Origin: Dipteris shenzhenensis
Taxonomy: Eukaryota; Polypodiophyta; Polypodiopsida; Gleicheniales
Length of the DNA: 64,000 nucleotides
Assembly: GCA_047967505.1 (NCBI GenBank)
Contig: CM106539.1
Strand: one strand, 5' to 3'
The notes under the pieces were generated by a model. The model was not told the DNA's origin and made no database searches. It saw only the letters and a program-made list of their open reading frames with translations. The position numbers and the translations under genes are program-made. Below are positions 56,594 to 64,000 of this stretch, in pieces (within the stretch, counting starts at the first letter, position 1; each line of letters begins with the position of its first letter).

Positions 56594-59484
56594 CAGCAGG
56601 AGGAAAGCTAGCTGATTTCGTTCTGCTCCTTAAGAAGACGATTCATTGCACATGTGGAGGACTCAATTTCCCAGCCGTATCCAGTAAGGTGCATTACTAT
56701 TTTACTAGGATGGACGGTTGTCCTTTACAACAGCTTGATTTTAAGAAACCGGTCAATCACGTTTCACAAGGCCTAAAGCTCAAGTATACAATATACTCAT
56801 AAGTCAAGAATCACTTTAGTCTTTTTACTTGTAACAGTCAATCGTTTTGGCATGCCAGTTTTCCTATCAGTGACTTGATGCTACCAACGCCAACCATACA
56901 TATCTCGGTCGAAAGGTGGATGCTATGTTTAGGCAAAGCGCCAAAACTTTGGCTTGGATGATAAAGGTAACAAGCATATGTATATGAAATCATTAGGCTT
57001 TAAGAGAGAGATTTAGCATTATATCAATGTCCCAATAGTATGGTCGTGATAGTGAGTCACGTTATGATGATAATCAACCATCGACTGGCCATATAATGCG
57101 ACTTAACTGTCCAGAGAGCCCACAAGTCATTTAAGAAGTATTTAAATTTTAGATCCCACGCATGATCAGACCTGACATCTCATTTAAGGACACTAAGCAC
57201 ATTAACCATCCCCTAATCTGTCTTATGAGGCCGTTTTTTTGTCCATTTCTCCCCCTAATGGCTTTCAACATGTTATGACTTGTACTATGATAACGTGAAT
57301 GTTGGTGTTCACATCCATAATGGTCATCTCTTTCAATTCTTAAACATTCCCTTGTGATCAATAACATGCATCAAAAGAGAGGGTTGGTTAGCTTATGTAA
57401 ATGAACTTCTCTAGAATTGCAAGTAAAGGCACATATGGCACATATTTACATATAAGTATGACTACACATAGTGAGCAGAGAGGTTGCATACTCACTCTCC
57501 AGAGAGGTTGCACACTCACTCTCCATAAATTTATAAAGCTCAAGGAACATGTCATTCCTTGGTTGGGAGTTGGGTACATTGTCTGAGTAATATGGATAAC
57601 AGGGCGAGTCACTTGCAAATGAGAATCCTCTCTCTTTAAATTTGTATGTTACTTTTTAATGAAATCAATGAACATTGTTCGTCTAAGATTGTTTCAAGTT
57701 TAGACTTAAATGAAGAACCTTCATCTCCATCCATCCATTTAATTGGATTAAAAAACCTATTGCCCTTTTTTATTCCATCAGTTTTGGGATAGGCGTTTAG
57801 GATAATCTAGTCCTTGACCTTCCCTAAGATGAGGTTTTGGTTGGGAATGTTTATTTAGCAATCCTCTTGAATGATCCATGACCTCTTGGAATTGAGTGCA
57901 ATGATTGGTGTCCCTGGATCATGGAAGCACATGGAAATCGCTTAGGGTTTGAACCTCGATAGGTGGTTGATATAGCATACCCTTGGATGTAACACTTTGG
58001 TTGTTCGCCATTGTCAATGTTTGGAATTCCTAGCAAATCCAAAATAGATTCCTCTCGTACTAGTACTTAGCTACCCTTTAAGTATGAGTGCCATGGTTTT
58101 GAGTCAACTATCATTTAGTACAAGTCTTCAAGGAGCCCATAGGAGGGTTTTCATTGAGCTCTATCCCTCAAGATTTGGCTTGGATCCAAATTCTAGGTTT
58201 GGAGCCTTGAAGTTTAGCTACTAGATCCTAGCTTTACTAAAGTAGTAATCAAATCTCGTCTTTATATTTGGCCATTTGCTCCATATTTTGAAGGTTTATC
58301 TAGGCCCATTCCAGTATAATTATATCTCAGATTTGGATAAGCCTTCTAGACATAACCTGTAGATCTAGATTGTATGGTCTTATGTAGGGGTCCCTTATGC
58401 AAACTAAGTATAACCTTGGGTATGGGATTGAAAGAAAGGTTCTTAAACTTTTATCTTTGTACAAGTCATGATGATACCTTAGAACCTCGATCAAGCACTA
58501 TTGCTTTGTAGGCAAAGAATCAAATTTTAGTAGAACTCGAGGTATTGTGGATCTGCTCCTTTCCTTTTTGGATGATTTGAGTTGGTGAGATTGGAGGGGA
58601 TGCTACCTCTCAACTTTCAAGATAGTTGATGGACCCCAACTCTATCTACGTATCCTTGTGTTGCTTCTTCATACAAGTTTCATTGTGCTGACATTGTCTA
58701 CTACAATAATCACAAAATTTCCTTGGGCAACCATTCACATAGTAACCCGATCCATTGCATACTCAATAAATGAGTAATTTGTGGGCCTTTAAGTGCTTGT
58801 TGGATGAGAATGGAGCTAATGAAACACTTTTCCCTAATCTGGTGTTGGGACTCAAGTTGAAAAGGGTCCATATGTTTTTTTGCAAGGCCTACTAAACCAA
58901 CATGAACCACATTTGGTTGTCTTCATATAGCGTCCTAGGCCAATGTCTAAACCTGACTGATATGAACTTCCAGTCTGTGAATGTTGTAACATTGAACTCA
59001 ACTAGCTTTCCTGGTTGGTCTAGACATTGCTCTTTCAAATGTGCCTTTAAAATTAGAGTTGATCTTGGAACTATGATGTCAAGGCAAGAGCTAAACCAAG
59101 TGGGTCCCTCCGTGGAGCTTGATGCATCATCTTTGTTGGTGTAGGCTTTGATTTGTCCATGAAGACCATTGACGAAGAGTCCCCCCTCATGAGCACACTA
59201 TGCATAAACTCCTTATTGAACAAATCAAGAGGTACAAGGAGGTATATTCAACCCGAACTTGCAAACCCAAATGGTGCCTTTGCACTCATCATTTGATTTG
59301 GGACATGCCCATGATATTACATATATTTTTATATAGGGTTACTCTATGTACATTGTGCAATTTACATTCTTAATAATGTTAAGTTTACATTCTTGATCAT
59401 TTTAAGCTTATGTTCTAGAATTGAGGATTGCATGAAGTATACATGAGCTAGCCAAAATGGCTTCTTGAGAAAGGGTCCAAAATT
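56594..59484. other. 3' UTR and intergenic, no gene recognised
   Basis: The 3' UTR of the helicase presumably occupies the first few hundred bases; no convincing AATAAA was found close to the stop. The rest has only short open frames without domains; diffuse transposon decay is likely. Confidence 0.4.
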
Positions 59485-60115
59485 TTGATTCATAGACTCA
59501 AGGAGGCATTGTACATTCTCAACGAAGCTCTAAGGGCTTGGTATAGCAAGGTTCACAACTATTTTAGGCTATAAGCTTTCTTAAGGAGTCAGCTATAATA
59601 GGAAACACCAATCAACTAATTAAGGAGGTAAAAGTCAAAAAGCTTAAAGTCTATCACTTTTGCTGGTTTTATATGTTGTAGCAAGCTAAAATGATGCTTG
59701 CCATACCTATAAGTACACCCATTGAGACTAGATACAACATGCCAATGACGGAGAGTAAAGAGTCCATTCTTAGATCCCTACATCTAGAAGTGGAGTGAAA
59801 TCTTATTACTTGATTATATCTACACAACCTTATATATGTTATGCTTGAGGACATCTATGTTGAGATGACTCTTGGGAGATCTTAGAGAAATTAAGATGTT
59901 CCTACATTGATGTTTTGTAGTAATAAGAATGCAACTGAAACTACGATACCACAATAGGTCAAGGAAAATGGATATATGAAACTACGTCATTTGGAAGAAG
60001 GTGGAGTTAGGGACTATCCAATTAATCTATTGCTACTCATCTAAGGAATAGGATTTATTCACCAAAGTCTTGCCTAATGAGCATTTCAATAAATTCCAAA
60101 ACTATATTTTTTGAG
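59485..60115 (+). mobile_element. Heavily decayed Copia RT/RNase H relic
   Basis: Plus-strand traces: a LKEALY...LRAWYSKVHNYF piece near 59500-59570 (RT), and near 59990-60100 an RNase H end resembling LFTKVLPNEHFNKF. Many stops. The oldest-looking element in the window. Confidence 0.6.
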
Positions 60116-61640
60116 ACTAAAGGCCATCCAATGACATGGGAGTAAGTCATCAGTTAGTTATGCAAAGAAATTGGAAGAAGATTAATTGAATGTAGATGAA
60201 GATAGACAACAAATTGTTTTACAAAATTTGCAAGGATAATCATATTGTACTTAGACCCATATAGCATAGTTCTCACAAAACAATTTTTTAACCTCACAAT
60301 CATAGAAAGTGTAAATTATTTATCTTTTTTTTCATCATAATACTAGTAATACTTATAACTAGACACTTTTCTTTAGCTATTGCATTAATGATAGCATAAC
60401 ACAAAATAAAAAGGCAACATAGGAAACAAATCCAAAAAATATAGTGTCATTATATTTACTTATAGCAAGAAACTCTTAATGATTTTTTCACATCTATTGG
60501 TATGGACATTTACTGTTTTTAGAATTGTCGTGGTGCAATCTCATGTGTACTTTAATTTATGCATGGATTAGTACTTGTGTGGATACAACAACTATGTCAA
60601 GTGAATAAGGGACCTAGCCCTAATCCATGTTTACTATAAGCTTTTTGTATGGTGTTTTATCTCCTCTATGACTTTGTCTTTCTCCCTCGCCCAAAATGGC
60701 ATCCCCTAAAATTCAATGACTATATAGGCTAATGGATTTACCCTTATCGAGGGGTAATAAGTGATTGCCACCAGCCTCCCGAGTTACCCTTTGTGACCAA
60801 TATAAGACCTCTTTCTCAAATCCCCTTCCCAAAATAGGAATCTATGAGCTAGGTTTGCTAGTGAATCAAGCGCTTTGTGGATAGGCACCTAGTACTTGTG
60901 CCTATAAGAGGGATTCCAAGGGAAGACAAATGTGCACTTGTTGGGGGTTTCACGTTACCTTTCAACTTTCCACTATTTTGCATTGACAAGACTCAATCCA
61001 TAAGCCCATCCTTGTTAAAGTTGATGTGTCCTCCTAGTGCACCCCCATCTCCCCAATCACATTTTGTCACATACACGAGCACACATCCATCTACTATGGT
61101 CACTAATGTACAAGGGCAAACTCTTCCATGTGAAGTCCAATTGTGCTTTTAGACACACTCCCCTCGCCCCCTCGCTCTACCACTCCCCTTGTCCCTCCCC
61201 ACCTCCACCCCCTTGTGTGTGTGTGTGTGTGTGTGTGTGGAGTAGACAAGACAACAGCCCCTTTTGCATAGATAAAATAAAAATGAGTCAGGGAAAAGGA
61301 CAGAAAGAGAACATTATAGAATTAAGGAAGATTTTAAGTACGTAGGTAAAGCACCTACGAAATTGCATAAAAAGTATGTAAGAGTTTTGATAAGAAGTGC
61401 CAACAATATTTTTGCAAAAAATTAGAGCTTGGTGAAGTATTGACAAGCATCTCCTTTATTGAAGAGGAGGGTCTGCATACCTGCCACCATCCAACAAGAA
61501 AACATGATAAGAACCAATTTAACAATAGTTGGGAAGACAGGTGTCATAAACCCTCCTCCCTTGTTATCGGGGTTATAATCAATTAGAAGCTTAATCAAGA
61601 ACTTGAGTAGCTCGATGTAAAATTACGAAAGTAAACTGAT
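60116..61640. other. Intergenic, no gene recognised
   Basis: AT-rich and low-complexity; a (TG)n microsatellite lies at 61214-61238. Confidence 0.45.
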
Positions 61641-62318
61641 GCATTTTGAGAGAGTGAAATTTTTTAAAAATGGAAAAAAGGGGGGGGAGATTGATATGTG
61701 AGCGAGTGAGAGTTTTGTAATGTGAAGGGGAAAATGGTTAAATCAGTGACTGAAGAAACCCGTGAGGAGGTATTTCTATGAAAGGAAATGAAATTACAAG
61801 AATAAGATGAAAAAAGGAAGAACTTCTTTTGGTTAAATTCAATGAAAAGTGGAAAAGAAAGATAATGATTAAAGTGGTAATGCAAGGGAGAAAATATTAG
61901 CGATTATAGAGGGGGATTATAAAGGGAAGTTTTTAGAGGAAATTTTCAAGGGGATAATGTAAAGGGAAGATATAAAGGAAAAGATTAAGAGAATAATAAG
62001 GAAAAAATAAAAGAAAGAAGGATACTATGAGGGGATATTATAAAGGAAAAACTAAAGGGTGGGTTTTAGAACTAAAAACATAAAGGACAAATAGAAAACA
62101 AGGTGAATGATATTTGATCATTCAGGAGACTTGCCCACGATTAAAGAAACAAACTAAAAAGAATCCACTAGAGAGGGTGTGGAGGAAGACTCCACAGAGA
62201 GAAAGAGAGAGAGAGAGAGAGAGTGAGTGAGTGAGTTGGGGGGGGGGGGATGGGGACGGGTTGAGCGAGAAAAGGTGGAGATGGTGTGTAGGAAGACTTC
62301 AAGAGATAACGAAGGGGG

Positions 62319-62356
<38 letters not shown>

Positions 62357-64000
62357 ACCAATTTAAAGTCTGCATTAATGAAGAGAAGCCAAGCCTAGAA
62401 AAAAAGAGAGGGGGGGGGGTTAATCCTTCCAAAATTTCTAAAAATGCCTAATTTCTGCTTTGCCCAATTCGAAACGTTGCTAAGGCTACCCAGAGGGCAG
62501 GCCAAAAAGGGAAATAAAAGAGGACAAATATAAAGGGATTTTTTGGAAAGAGAGAGGGGAGAAAAAAGAAAGGAGGGGGAAATGTAAATTTAGAAAAAAA
62601 GAGAGGGGGGGGTTAATCATAATGAGATAAAAAAGGGGTTTAAGAGAATAATAATGCATAGAGAAAAAAAGACTAGAGGCGGGCGGGGAGGGAAAAGAAA
62701 AGATAGAGTATGGGGAGGAAAAAAGAATATATAGAGAAGGAAGGGGGGTAAATTAACAAAAGGGAAAAGAGGGGGGGTTTTAGAAGGGGACCTGTGAGTC
62801 CATAATGAAGAAGAGTGGAGCAAGTCAATGGTGGTACAATGTGTGCATAGAGAGGTTGGGAACTCGTACGAAGCAGTACGGTGTGGCAAATTTTTAGAAG
62901 GCGTGGAGTCACAGGGCTACTAGTAGAGCAGGCACGAACGGCGATGGAATTGATGGGCGGCGTTGTTACTCGTCAGAAACAACAGAGTGACTTTGATTGG
63001 TCGTACTCAAGTCTCGATGCGTGCATAGTTCGCAGCTGCAAATTTTACTGTCAGACTGTAGGAGGTCACATGGGCCCGGGGGTTTCTGGTATAAGTAGGG
63101 CATCGCGCAAGGATTGCTAGAGAGGTTGCAGTGGAAGTTTGGTATGGGAGGAGAGGTATTTATGAGGCTGGTTGAGGTTAGTTGGAAGGAAGGGGAAAGG
63201 AGGAGTCAGAGGGGAAGTGGGTAGTCAGGGAGTTGGGTCATGAATAGTCTAGGCAGAGGGAGGAACGTTTGCATGCAAAGTGACTTAGTTAGTTTGGTTA
63301 GGGGTAAGAGTAGGTTAGGGGTAGGTTACTAAATGCAAAAAGGTTGGCGAGAGTAGTACATGGCGTGTATGGGGGTATGTGTAAAGGGAAAATCGATGGT
63401 GGGCAGTCGGGGAGTCGGGTAGTTTAGAAATAAAGCGAGGTTAATGGAGGTAGACCGGTGGGGCGGCAAAGGTTTGTGTAGTAATAAGGTTAGGTTTGGG
63501 GTTTTAATTAAAAGTGGTTTAGTATTAGTTTAGGGATTTAATTAAGCATAAACCAATAAGAAATGAATAATATAAGGAAAAGTAAGGGAATTTTGCAAAA
63601 GAAAATGGAAGAAGTAGTAAAGTAAAATTATTCAAGGTGAAATAATAAAGGAAAATAAAAATAGAAGATGTATAGAAAAATAAAATTATAAGGTGGAAAA
63701 GATGAAAAAAAAAGATTAATAAGGGAAATAAGAAATTTAAGGAGAGCATTAAGAAAAATAAGAAAAGGAAAATGAGAAGTAAAAAGAGAGAAAATAAAGG
63801 GGAGAATTAAAAATTCAAAAGAAACAAATATATTTTAAATTTTAAAAAAGGAAAATAAGGGAAAAGGGAAAAGGAAAAAAGGGAATAAGGGGTACTTAAG
63901 GAAAAAGGGGAAAATAAATTAAAGGAGGACTTAAATGGAGAAAGGGTGAAAAGAGGGAAATATTAGAGGAGGGGGGGGAGAAGAAGGTGGGAAGATAAAT
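61641..64000 (+). repeat. Purine-rich strand-asymmetric region
   Basis: Most of 61660-62840 and 63500-64000 is A and G on the + strand, with G-runs (61680, 62237, 62310, 62410, 62604) and (GA)n tracts (62207-62230, 62323-62354). Minus-strand open frames rich in Phe, Leu, Ser and Pro are a by-product. 62880-63500 is G-rich without a known motif. Confidence 0.7.

Noticed and set aside
62154-62432. Leu/Ser-rich ORFs on the minus strand at 61.6-63.7 kb
   Set aside because: They are the complement of purine tracts and GA microsatellites; composition artefacts.
1-64000. tRNA and rRNA genes
   Set aside because: No cloverleaf with A and B boxes or rRNA core was recognised; the tRNA-like 12-mers are retrotransposon primer sites.

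Overview
This is nuclear DNA of a land plant with large, repeat-filled introns. It looks like a homosporous fern or a similarly large-genome, non-angiosperm lineage. That assignment is inference, from the plant type of the host gene, tens of kilobases of intron, and the mix of degraded Copia, Ty3/gypsy, LINE, hAT and Penelope-like elements.

One host gene organises the window. It is the 3' half of an ASCC3 / plant DExH14-type Ski2-like RNA helicase on the + strand. I could join 28 exons from 11137 to 56593 into 1188 codons plus a stop with every reading frame intact. They cover the end of the first helicase cassette (winged helix, Sec63 unit 1) and the whole second cassette (RecA1, RecA2, winged helix, Sec63 unit 2). 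The earlier exons lie upstream of the window, so the first 11.1 kb is intron. Most introns are 90-240 bp, but some are very long (4.6, 14.5 and 16.8 kb) because of nested transposons. Four of the 27 complete introns have a GC donor instead of GT.

Layout. 1-11136 is an upstream intron: a Penelope-like reverse transcriptase, a decayed hAT piece, and a 4.9 kb LINE inserted into an older LINE. 11137-18604 holds exons 1-8, with a Copia gag/pol relic in intron 2. 18605-33141 is intron 8: three Copia relics, one with a 5-bp target-site duplication, a Copia-LINE chimera, a hAT relic and a LINE. 33142-34352 holds exons 9-14, which encode RecA1 and its ATPase motifs. 34353-51194 is intron 14: a LINE, a Ty3/gypsy element carrying a nested gag-only LTR element with a perfect 5-bp target-site duplication, an array of W-box-like hairpins, a hAT relic and more LINE pieces. 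51195-56593 holds exons 15-28. 56594-64000 is intergenic, with one decayed Copia and a strongly purine-biased tail.

No transposon here looks autonomous: each coding region is truncated, frameshifted or interrupted by stops. The helicase is the only gene that appears functional.
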